DNA of 5,153 nucleotides from Actinomycetota bacterium (GTDB lineage: Bacteria; Actinomycetota; Coriobacteriia; Anaerosomatales; JAHIQC01), in assembly GCA_018902765.1 (NCBI GenBank), contig JAHIQC010000358.1, positions 1 through 5,153 on the forward strand, given 5' to 3'. Made by a program: the position numbers and the translations under genes. Within the stretch, counting starts at the first letter, position 1, and each line of letters begins with the position of its first letter. Below are positions 1 through 5,153 of this stretch, piece after piece. The notes beneath the pieces are model-generated. The model had not been told where the DNA came from, searched no databases, and saw only the letters and a program-made list of their open reading frames with translations.

Positions 1-72
1 CGCATGGAGGCATCGGCGGCCAACGACCGATTTCACGGGTTCACGTGTAAACAACGTCCGTGGACCGTTCAG

Positions 73-1299
73 CTAGCTCTCGTCCTCGGCGGCTTCACGC
101 AGTCGTCGCGAGACTTCGTGATAGGGCATGCCGGTGGTCCGAGCGATTCTCGCGATGTCGTCGTGTTCCGGGCGAACTCTACGCGACGCGCCTTCTCCCG
201 AGACCTTCACGCGGAACTCTCCCCACGGACCGCGCACCTCGAGAATCTCGCGCTTAAGCACGGTGCGCTTGAGCTCGGTGCGCCTGACCCCCAGCGAGCC
301 GGTCAGCTCGTGAATCGCTGTGGCGAGGCGCTCGGCGTCCGCGGGTCGAGCGAGCACGCGAAGCTCGATGCCGAGGCGCCCCTTCTTCATGGCGGCGGGA
401 CTTTGCCACACGTCTAGCGCACCGGCCGCAAGGAGTTCCTCGGCACTGAAGGCGATCTGTTCGGGCGCGATGTGATCGAGATTCGTTTCGAGCAGCACCA
501 CGGGCTCGTGGGAGTCGTTTTCCGATGTCGAATCACCGGTCGGGCTTGGCGCGTCCGTCTCAGGACGCAAGCCATGACCCATCACGAGGCGCAGCACGTT
601 GGGCATGCCAGGCGTCTCCCGAGTGCCCGCGCCGTAGCCGATACGCGAGGGCACCATGGCGGGCATCGGGCCGAACGCGTCCGCGTTCACGCGCACGAGC
701 GCGGCGCCGGTCGGTGTCGTCAGCTCTCCTGTGGCCGACCCGCTCTCGATCGGGGCGCCAGCCAACAGCTCCAAGGTGGCCGGGGCGGGAACGGAGAGAG
801 TGCCGTGAGCGGTGCGAGGGGTCAGGCCCGAACCGACGGCGACGGTCGAGCACACCAAATGCTCCACGCCGAGGAGTTCGAGTCCGAGCGAAACGCCGAC
901 GATGTCTGCGATCGAATCCGCCGCTCCCACCTCGTGGAAGTGCACCGATTCCGGGTCGGCGCCGTGTACGGTCGCCTCCGCGCGCGCCAGCGATTCGAAG
1001 GCTCGCAGCGCTCGGTCGCGTGCGCCTTCGGGGAGTTTTGCCTCTATAAGCATCGTCCGGATCTGCTGCCAGTGGCGGTGCGGCGGGTTCTCCTCGGCAG
1101 GCATGGTGATGTGCAGGCCGGAGATGCCGCCGCGGAGGACGCGTGCGCTCGAAGCCTCGATGCCGGCAAGCCCGAGGGATGCGATGGCCTCGTTGAGGTG
1201 TTCGAGCGTGAAACGCTGGTCCGCCGCGCCCGCGTCGAGCAAGGCCGCGAGGAACTTGTCGCCCGAGACGCCGCTTGCACAGTCGAGGTAGGCGATCAT
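73..1299 (-). CDS. larC: LarC, nickel-insertion protein for nickel-pincer cofactor synthesis
   Basis: Encodes 408 residues, the normal size for full-length LarC. In characterised systems LarC is a cytoplasmic CTP-dependent cyclometallase that inserts nickel into the sulfur-bearing pyridinium mononucleotide made by LarB and LarE, giving the NPN cofactor. Visible family hallmarks are the N-terminal MIAYLDCASGVSGDKFLAAL (1-20), VHFHEVGAADSIADIVG (119-135), TPTGAAL (195-201), GYGAGT (221-226), LETNLDHIAPE (270-280) and MKKGRLG (304-310). The histidine-rich stretch often seen near residue 75 is reduced to HRH (75-77). A low-complexity Pro/Ser/Thr/Asp linker (about 244-266) separates the LarC1-like and LarC2-like halves, here in one frame. 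The start is the ATG at 1299, which overlaps the larB stop by ATGA. It has no good Shine-Dalgarno sequence of its own, so translational coupling is inferred. The frame stays open for another 588 bases upstream inside larB, but that part resembles no protein. The identification is firm; activity is inferred. Confidence 0.95.
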   Translation of the reverse strand: MIAYLDCASGVSGDKFLAALLDAGAADQRFTLEHLNEAIASLGLAGIEASSARVLRGGISGLHITMPAEENPPHRHWQQIRTMLIEAKLPEGARDRALRAFESLARAEATVHGADPESVHFHEVGAADSIADIVGVSLGLELLGVEHLVCSTVAVGSGLTPRTAHGTLSVPAPATLELLAGAPIESGSATGELTTPTGAALVRVNADAFGPMPAMVPSRIGYGAGTRETPGMPNVLRLVMGHGLRPETDAPSPTGDSTSENDSHEPVVLLETNLDHIAPEQIAFSAEELLAAGALDVWQSPAAMKKGRLGIELRVLARPADAERLATAIHELTGSLGVRRTELKRTVLKREILEVRGPWGEFRVKVSGEGASRRVRPEHDDIARIARTTGMPYHEVSRRLREAAEDES

Positions 1300-2051
1300 G
1301 ATGCCGGGGTGCGGTTGATGCGGGACGCCATGGCGGCTGCGCCGAAGCCGTTGTCGATGTTGACGACCGCAAGACCCGAAGCGCAGGAGTTGAGCATAGT
1401 GAGCAGCGCGGAGACGCCACCGAAGTTGGCGCCATAACCCACACTGGTGGGTACTCCGATCACCGGCACCGATACGAGCCCAGTCACGACCGAAGGCAGT
1501 GTGCCTTCCATGCCGGCGACCGCGATGATCACGCGCGCGGAATGCAGCAGCTCCTGATGGGCGAGCAAGCGATGGACTCCTGCGACTCCCACGTCGTACA
1601 GGCGTGTGACTCGATTGCCCATCACCTCGGCGGTGATCGCGGCTTCCTCGGCGACGGGGATGTCCGCAGTTCCGCCGGTGGCTATGACGATGTGGCCTTC
1701 TGAGGGCGGCTCTGCGCGTCGATCGACCACGATGAGGCGGGCCTGTTCGTGGTAGTGCGCATCTGGGGCGACCTGCGCGAGGGATTGATAATGGGACACG
1801 GACGCACGAGTGGCGAGCAAGACCTCGCCGTGCTCGAGCAGCTCGCGGCCGACTGAGCGCACCTGCTCGGGAGTCTTGCCTTCGCACAGCACGACCTCGG
1901 GAAAACCGCAGCGCAGCGCGCGGTGATGGTCGATGCGAGCCTCAGGGAGCTCGGCGAACGGCAGGTCTTTGAGTGCTTGCGAGGCGCTGTCCACGGTCGT
2001 GTTCCCCGTCGCTACCGCCTCAAGCAGGGCCTTCAACTGCTGTATGTCCAT
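1296..2051 (-). CDS. larB: LarB, pyridinium-3,5-biscarboxylate mononucleotide synthase
   Basis: Encodes 251 residues, matching the family length of about 245-255. LarB enzymes carboxylate the nicotinate ring of nicotinic acid adenine dinucleotide at C5 and cleave its phosphoanhydride, the first step of NPN synthesis. The N-terminal part (1-110) begins with the typical LKALLEAVATG and LKDLPF segments. Residues about 118-251 form the PurE-like (AIR carboxylase-like) domain, with ATGGTADIPVAEEA (124-137), AGMEGTLPSVV (179-189), PTSVGYGANFGG (201-212) and MLNSCASG (219-226). Cys223 in the last motif corresponds by position and context to the cysteine that attacks the nicotinate ring in studied LarB. 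The ATG at 2051 is chosen over ATGs at 2072 and 2120 because a purine-rich AAGAGGCGG lies just upstream and the family N-terminus begins there. It is the first gene of a larB-larC operon. larE is not visible. The product call is firm. Confidence 0.95.
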   Translation of the reverse strand: MDIQQLKALLEAVATGNTTVDSASQALKDLPFAELPEARIDHHRALRCGFPEVVLCEGKTPEQVRSVGRELLEHGEVLLATRASVSHYQSLAQVAPDAHYHEQARLIVVDRRAEPPSEGHIVIATGGTADIPVAEEAAITAEVMGNRVTRLYDVGVAGVHRLLAHQELLHSARVIIAVAGMEGTLPSVVTGLVSVPVIGVPTSVGYGANFGGVSALLTMLNSCASGLAVVNIDNGFGAAAMASRINRTPAS

Positions 2052-2057
2052 GAAATA

Positions 2058-2066
2058 CCGCCTCTT
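2058..2066 (-). promoter_or_regulatory. Ribosome-binding site of larB
   Basis: On the minus strand this reads AAGAGGCGG, with its AGGCGG core 6 bases and its AGAGG core 9 bases from the ATG at 2051. It decides the larB start: the in-frame ATGs at 2072 and 2120 have no comparable purine-rich motif upstream. Confidence 0.7.
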
Positions 2067-2114
2067 GATCATTGGTCGAGTCGCCCGGTAACGGTCGACG
2101 GGTATGCTCACTGA

Positions 2115-2130
2115 TGGCACTATAGTGCCA
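2115..2130. promoter_or_regulatory. Perfect 16-base palindrome in the divergent promoter region
   Basis: TGGCACTATAGTGCCA is identical on both strands, with 6-base arms around TATA. It lies between divergent genes, 63 bases from the larB start and 35 bases from the TTG start of the cyclase. The centre supplies TATAGT, a 5/6 match to the sigma-70 type -10 box TATAAT, on the plus strand (2121-2126) and the minus strand (2124 down to 2119). I see no convincing -35 box at 16-18 bases for either direction. It could be an operator for a dimeric repressor, a symmetric divergent promoter core, or both. The palindrome is seen directly; its function is inferred. Confidence 0.5.
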
Positions 2131-2165
2131 CAGCACGTTTCCTTACCCTCGGCCTTGGGCGTCTA

Positions 2166-3728
2166 TTGTCTGAAACGACCACACCACTGCCTGATCTGTT
2201 CGAGCGGCGTTACATGACGGCACGCTACACGGCCGTCGTGCTGCTGGCCGCTGTGCTGTATTGGAGCACAGCGATCGACAGCAAGGTGAGCGCGCGTCTT
2301 GCCGTGAGCGGGTTTCTCGTATTCGCCGTAGCCACCGCCGCCCTCGCTGTCTCACAGCGCATGCTTGAGGCGCGCACGTCTCAGATGTTGTTGTGGGTCG
2401 CTGCTTTCGATCTGGTCTCCATCGGCTTGCTCGGTCTTGCCTATCACACGTACGAGGATCCGTCCTATCCGGTGCTGATCGCGCTGCCCGTCCTTTACAG
2501 CCTGGTCATCCGACAGCGCCAGGTCTGGATCGTGGGACTGGCTTCCGCGTTCGCGTTAGTCCTCGTTCACAGCATCGCGGGTGATCTCACGCAACCCGTC
2601 GCAATCCTCATCACCTTCCTCAAGGCGATGATGATCATCCTCATCTCATGGGTGCTCGCTGATTCGGCTGCGCGATTCGCGACGCGCGAGCACGAGATCC
2701 GCATGCAAAGCGAGGCCGAGGAGCGCCTGAACGATCAGCTGCAACGTCGGCTGGCCGAGCTTCAGGCGGTCTCGCAGATCACAGAACTCATCCACTCGTC
2801 GTTGGATTTCGATCGCGTGGGGCCGCTCGTGCTCGAGATTCTCACCAAGGTCATCAATGTCGAGTCGTGCTGTGTGTTCGTGATCGACAAGACACGCGCC
2901 GAGACTCTCTTCTCCGCGAGTGTTGGCATGGCGGGCGGTAACATTCCTGTGCAGGTGGTCGGAGGGCTCATCGACGACATCCACTATCGAGACTCGCACT
3001 TCTCGTGTACTTCGATTGTCGACCACAAACAGATGATGGTGGTGTTCTGCGCCGAGAGTGAACAGATCGATGCGATGTCAGATGAGGACAAGCTCGTGCT
3101 CCAAGCCGTCTCAAGTGAACTGCTGGTGGCCGTCGAAAACTCTCAGCTCTACAAACTGACCAAGCGTCTGGCGATCACCGATGAACTTACGGGACTCAAC
3201 AACTATCGCTTCTTGCAGCAGCGTCTCGACGAGGAGATCGAGCGCGCCAAGCGCTACCACAAGGACCTGTCCTTCCTCATGATCGACGCGGACGACTTCA
3301 AGCGCTTCAACGACACCAACGGTCATATCGCCGGCGATGAGGCTTTGGCCGAGACCGGCGAGGTCCTGCGCTCGGTCGTGCGCGAGGTCGACGTCGTATG
3401 TCGCTATGGTGGCGAGGAATTCTCCGTGGTGTTGCCCGAGACGGACGCGGCCGGAGCGTTCGTTGTGGCGGAGAAGCTGCGTGAGGCTATGGCGACCCAT
3501 CGCTTCTTGGATGGTGACGGCGAGCGGGTCGAGTCGCTCACCATCAGCATCGGTGTTGCCACGTACCCGATTCACGCGAAGGACAAGGAATCGCTGCTGC
3601 GCTGCGCGGACGATGCGCTGTACCATGCCAAGGGCGGCGGTAAGAACCGCGTCCGATCACCTCAGCTGATCCGTCCCGTGAATCCGACTTCGGATGCCAC
3701 CACCCCTTCGATCATCGATGAACTGTGA
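2166..3728 (+). CDS. Membrane-bound GAF-GGDEF diguanylate cyclase
   Basis: Encodes 520 residues and is predicted to make c-di-GMP from two GTP. About six hydrophobic segments (roughly 21-37, 45-63, 74-94, 100-115, 119-136, 143-165) form an N-terminal membrane module of no family I recognise. A charged helical, coiled-coil-like stretch (173-205) leads to a compact GAF-like sensor domain (about 206-328), then GGDEF (about 332-497). The GGDEF domain has the metal-binding Asp374 in MIDADDFKRFND, GHIAGD (386-391) and the active-site GGEEF at 415-419. RxxD at 406-409 lies exactly five residues before it, the spacing of the c-di-GMP inhibitory I-site, so an active and product-inhibited enzyme is expected. 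No EAL domain is present. The signal is unknown; the GAF part has Cys235, Cys236 and Cys281. The start is TTG at 2166, just after a weak GGGCG; ATG at 2214 (residue 17) is a credible alternative. Its stop lies 7 bases before pheA. Confidence 0.92.
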   Translation: MSETTTPLPDLFERRYMTARYTAVVLLAAVLYWSTAIDSKVSARLAVSGFLVFAVATAALAVSQRMLEARTSQMLLWVAAFDLVSIGLLGLAYHTYEDPSYPVLIALPVLYSLVIRQRQVWIVGLASAFALVLVHSIAGDLTQPVAILITFLKAMMIILISWVLADSAARFATREHEIRMQSEAEERLNDQLQRRLAELQAVSQITELIHSSLDFDRVGPLVLEILTKVINVESCCVFVIDKTRAETLFSASVGMAGGNIPVQVVGGLIDDIHYRDSHFSCTSIVDHKQMMVVFCAESEQIDAMSDEDKLVLQAVSSELLVAVENSQLYKLTKRLAITDELTGLNNYRFLQQRLDEEIERAKRYHKDLSFLMIDADDFKRFNDTNGHIAGDEALAETGEVLRSVVREVDVVCRYGGEEFSVVLPETDAAGAFVVAEKLREAMATHRFLDGDGERVESLTISIGVATYPIHAKDKESLLRCADDALYHAKGGGKNRVRSPQLIRPVNPTSDATTPSIIDEL

Positions 3729-3730
3729 GG
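3727..3730 (+). promoter_or_regulatory. Ribosome-binding site of pheA
   Basis: GAGG lies 5 bases before the ATG at 3736 and overlaps the TGA stop (3726-3728) of the upstream cyclase. It supports the start at 3736 over the in-frame ATGs at 3694 and 3718, and suggests that a ribosome terminating on the cyclase would feed initiation of pheA. Confidence 0.65.
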
Positions 3731-3735
3731 AACAG

Positions 3736-4569
3736 ATGACGCGTTACGCATACCTGGGCCCTGCTGGCACGCACTCTCACGAGGCTTTACTTGCGTTTGC
3801 CGGCCCGGACGCCACCTGTGATCCAATGGCAACCATCGGTGAGGTATTCAACGCGGTGGAGCGAGGCAAGGCCGACATGGGTCTCGTGCCGATAGAGAAC
3901 TCGGTCGAGGGATCGGTCAATGCGACTTTGGACGCACTTGCGTTCGAGAGCGATCTGGAGATCCAGGCCGAGATCGTGCGCGACATTCATCATTCCTTGT
4001 GTGTGGCACCCGGCACCAAGCTTGTCGACATCACGCGGATCGTTTCTCACCCGCAGGCTCTCGCTCAGTCACGCCGCTGGATCACCGAGCATCTCTTGGG
4101 CAAGCCGGTTGTCGCCGCGACTTCAACGGCGGAGGCGGTGAGAATGGCTGTCGAGGAGCCCGGCGTGGCCGCGATCGGCAGTCTGTTCGCAGCCAAGACC
4201 TATGGCGCGGAGATCCTCCATGAGGCCATCGAGGACTATGCGGGCAATCAGACGCGATTCGTGGTCGTCGGCAGCGGCATTCATGATCGTACGGGTCAGG
4301 ACAAGACCTCGCTGGCGCTGTTCATGAAGGCAGACAAGCCGGGGACGCTTCATATGATTCTGTCTGAGTTCGCTTTCGGGCAGATCAACCTCACAAAGAT
4401 CCAGTCCCGCCCCACCCGAAAAGTACTGGGAGACTACATGTTCTTCATCGACCTGGCCGGCCACGTCGAGGATGAGAACGTCCGGCTCGCTCTTGATTGC
4501 CTGCGACTCAAACTGCGGCAGGTCAAGGTGCTCGGCAGCTACTCACGTGTCGGCAAGGGCGGCCAGTAG
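3736..4569 (+). CDS. pheA: Prephenate dehydratase (monofunctional, with ACT domain)
   Basis: Encodes 277 residues, the usual size of a stand-alone prephenate dehydratase. It converts prephenate to phenylpyruvate with loss of water and CO2, the committed cytoplasmic step to phenylalanine. The catalytic domain (about 1-178) starts with YAYLGPAGTHSHEAL and contains GLVPIENSVEGSVN (49-62), ISH-type VSHPQALAQ (103-111) and NQTRFVVV (171-178), whose Thr-Arg-Phe triplet (173-175) is the catalytic signature. The C-terminal ACT domain (about 190-272) begins with KTSLALF (190-196) and has IQSRP (222-226) in place of the common IESRP phenylalanine-binding motif, so feedback inhibition is likely, with one substitution in the motif. 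There is no chorismate mutase domain. The start is set by GAGG at 3727-3730; starting at 3694 or 3718 would overlap the cyclase gene. It sits 7 bases after the cyclase and 2 bases before the protease gene, in an apparent operon. Confidence 0.96.
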   Translation: MTRYAYLGPAGTHSHEALLAFAGPDATCDPMATIGEVFNAVERGKADMGLVPIENSVEGSVNATLDALAFESDLEIQAEIVRDIHHSLCVAPGTKLVDITRIVSHPQALAQSRRWITEHLLGKPVVAATSTAEAVRMAVEEPGVAAIGSLFAAKTYGAEILHEAIEDYAGNQTRFVVVGSGIHDRTGQDKTSLALFMKADKPGTLHMILSEFAFGQINLTKIQSRPTRKVLGDYMFFIDLAGHVEDENVRLALDCLRLKLRQVKVLGSYSRVGKGGQ

Positions 4570-4571
4570 AA

Positions 4572-5081
4572 ATGGCACATGAGACTGACGCGCCGGAACG
4601 CATACTTGTCTTGGGGATCGGAAACATCCTCATGAAGGACGAGGGAGTCGGCTGCCGCGTGGTCGAGGAGCTGTTCGCGCGCTACGAGTTCCCCGATAAC
4701 GTGGATATCGATGACTCCGGAACCATGGGCATGATGATTCTGAACCTGCTTAGGCAGTACGATTTCGTCCTGATCGTGGACGCGGTCAATGGGACGGGCT
4801 ACCCGGGTGGATCTGTGGTGAGGCTCGCGCCGGAGGACATCGCAAACAACCAAGTCATGCACTCGCTTCACGACCTGAGATTCGTGGATGTGCTGCAGGC
4901 AGCCGAACTCATCGGCATCAGACCCGAGGGCCATGTGGTAGGGATTCAAGTCGAGGACATGGAGCCCGTCGAACTCACGATCGGACTTTCCGAGCCCGTC
5001 GAGGCGGCGCTCGACACCGCGATCGACGCGGTGCTCACCGTTCTTGCGGAGCGCGGAGTGAAGGTCACAGCCAAGGTGTAG
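4572..5081 (+). CDS. [NiFe]-hydrogenase maturation endopeptidase (HyaD/HybD/HycI family)
   Basis: Encodes 169 residues, typical for the family. These cytoplasmic proteases cut the C-terminal tail from the hydrogenase large subunit once the NiFe centre has been inserted, using the bound nickel for recognition. The protein opens with ILVLGIGNILMKDEGVG (11-27), followed by VDAVNGTGYPGG (69-80) and HSLHDLRFVDVLQ (97-109). Glu24, Asp70 and His100 align by context with the three nickel-contacting residues of E. coli HybD. IGLSEPVEAAL (137-147) is the usual C-terminal helix region. ATG at 4572 is chosen because the family sequence begins a few residues later; an in-frame ATG at 4497 would overlap pheA by 73 bases. 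No strong Shine-Dalgarno sequence is seen, and the gene begins 2 bases after the pheA stop, so coupling is likely. No hydrogenase structural or hyp gene is in the window, so its client is unknown. The paralogue (hyaD, hybD, hoxW and so on) cannot be fixed from sequence alone. Confidence 0.9.
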   Translation: MAHETDAPERILVLGIGNILMKDEGVGCRVVEELFARYEFPDNVDIDDSGTMGMMILNLLRQYDFVLIVDAVNGTGYPGGSVVRLAPEDIANNQVMHSLHDLRFVDVLQAAELIGIRPEGHVVGIQVEDMEPVELTIGLSEPVEAALDTAIDAVLTVLAERGVKVTAKV

Positions 5082-5084
5082 CGG

Positions 5085-5153
5085 TCACTTCCCGGCGTCT
5101 GCGTAGATGTAGCCGGCGTCGTACAGGCCCTCGTCACCTTTGAGCTTGCTCAC
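5085..5153 (-). CDS. C-terminal end of an unidentified gene (partial)
   Basis: On the minus strand, the frame from the window edge is open for 22 codons and ends in TGA at 5085-5087. The residues read VSKLKGDEGLYDAGYIYADAGK. I do not recognise the family. The tail is soluble-looking, rich in Asp, Gly and Tyr, and has no cysteine cluster or membrane segment. Its stop is 3 bases from the stop of the hydrogenase protease gene, a tail-to-tail arrangement with no room for a separate terminator between them. Twenty-two codons without a stop could occur by chance in GC-rich DNA. The protein-like composition and the neat abutment with the previous stop favour a real gene. Confidence 0.5.
   Translation of the reverse strand: MSKLKGDEGLYDAGYIYADAGK

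Noticed and set aside
54..68. Possible terminator hairpin just after larC (GTCC and GGAC arms at 56-65).
   Set aside because: The stem is only four base pairs with a 2-base loop and no T-tract follows on the minus strand.
1..72. Possible gene end or start at the left edge: plus-strand frame 2 is open to the TAG at 74-76, and a minus-strand GTG near 36 is open to the edge.
   Set aside because: Both are too short to distinguish from chance in GC-rich DNA, show no recognisable sequence, and lack a convincing ribosome-binding site.
4..1437. Long plus-strand readings opposite larC (for example 4-417 and 472-1437).
   Set aside because: They are antisense to a strongly supported gene, show low-complexity Arg/Ala/His-rich composition and no recognisable motif.
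1300..1887. The larC frame continues open upstream for 196 codons inside larB, giving a 604-residue reading.
   Set aside because: The extension is Arg/Pro/Gly-rich like other GC-driven off-frame translations, overlaps the well-supported larB on the same strand, and the recognisable LarC N-terminus starts exactly at the ATGA overlap.
2074..2098. Direct repeat GGTCGA at 2074-2079 and 2093-2098 in the divergent spacer.
   Set aside because: Six bases repeated twice, 19 bases apart, is weak evidence for a binding site in GC-rich DNA; kept only as a note for anyone aligning the spacer.
2115..2130. TGGCAC resembles the -24 half of a sigma-54 promoter.
   Set aside because: The GG and GC dinucleotides are separated by 9 bases rather than the required 10, and the TTGC-type -12 element is lacking. 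The perfect symmetry explains the sequence better.
4497..4571. An upstream in-frame ATG at 4497 would extend the hydrogenase protease by 25 residues.
   Set aside because: The extension is off-frame translation of the pheA 3' end, and family members start close to the ILVLGIGN motif.

Overview
The window is GC-rich (roughly 60% by eye) bacterial DNA with tightly packed genes. It holds two divergent gene groups that read away from a 114-base intergenic region (2052-2165), plus the tail of one more gene at the right edge. The content (nickel-pincer cofactor synthesis, a hydrogenase maturation protease, c-di-GMP signalling, phenylalanine synthesis) suggests a free-living, anaerobic or facultatively anaerobic bacterium that uses nickel enzymes. 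An anaerobic actinobacterium such as a member of the Coriobacteriia is one possibility. That is a weak guess from composition and gene content, because no phylogenetic marker is present.

Left arm (minus strand, 2051 down to 73): larB and then larC, joined by a 4-base ATGA stop/start overlap. They encode the first and last steps of nickel-pincer nucleotide (NPN) synthesis, the cofactor of LarA-type racemases and epimerases. The middle enzyme LarE and the client LarA are not in the window. LarC is one continuous frame, unlike the programmed-frameshift larC1/larC2 of Lactiplantibacillus plantarum. Bases 1-72, beyond the larC stop, hold nothing I can assign.

Intergenic region (2052-2165): it contains a good larB ribosome-binding site and a perfect 16-base palindrome at 2115-2130. 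The centre of the palindrome reads TATAGT on both strands, so it could be an operator, a symmetric divergent promoter, or both.

Right arm (plus strand, 2166 to 5081): a membrane-anchored GAF-GGDEF diguanylate cyclase with intact active and inhibitory sites, a monofunctional prephenate dehydratase (pheA) 7 bases later, and a [NiFe]-hydrogenase maturation endopeptidase 2 bases after that. The spacing says these three are co-transcribed although their functions are unrelated. A minus-strand gene whose last 22 codons are visible (5085-5153) meets this operon tail to tail with only 3 bases between stop codons.

The shared theme of the two arms is nickel-enzyme maturation: NPN cofactor on the left, the hydrogenase large subunit on the right. 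I see no mobile element, CRISPR array, RNA gene or clear intrinsic terminator, and no strong case for a wholly new system. The most interesting items are the symmetric palindrome and the unusual three-gene operon.
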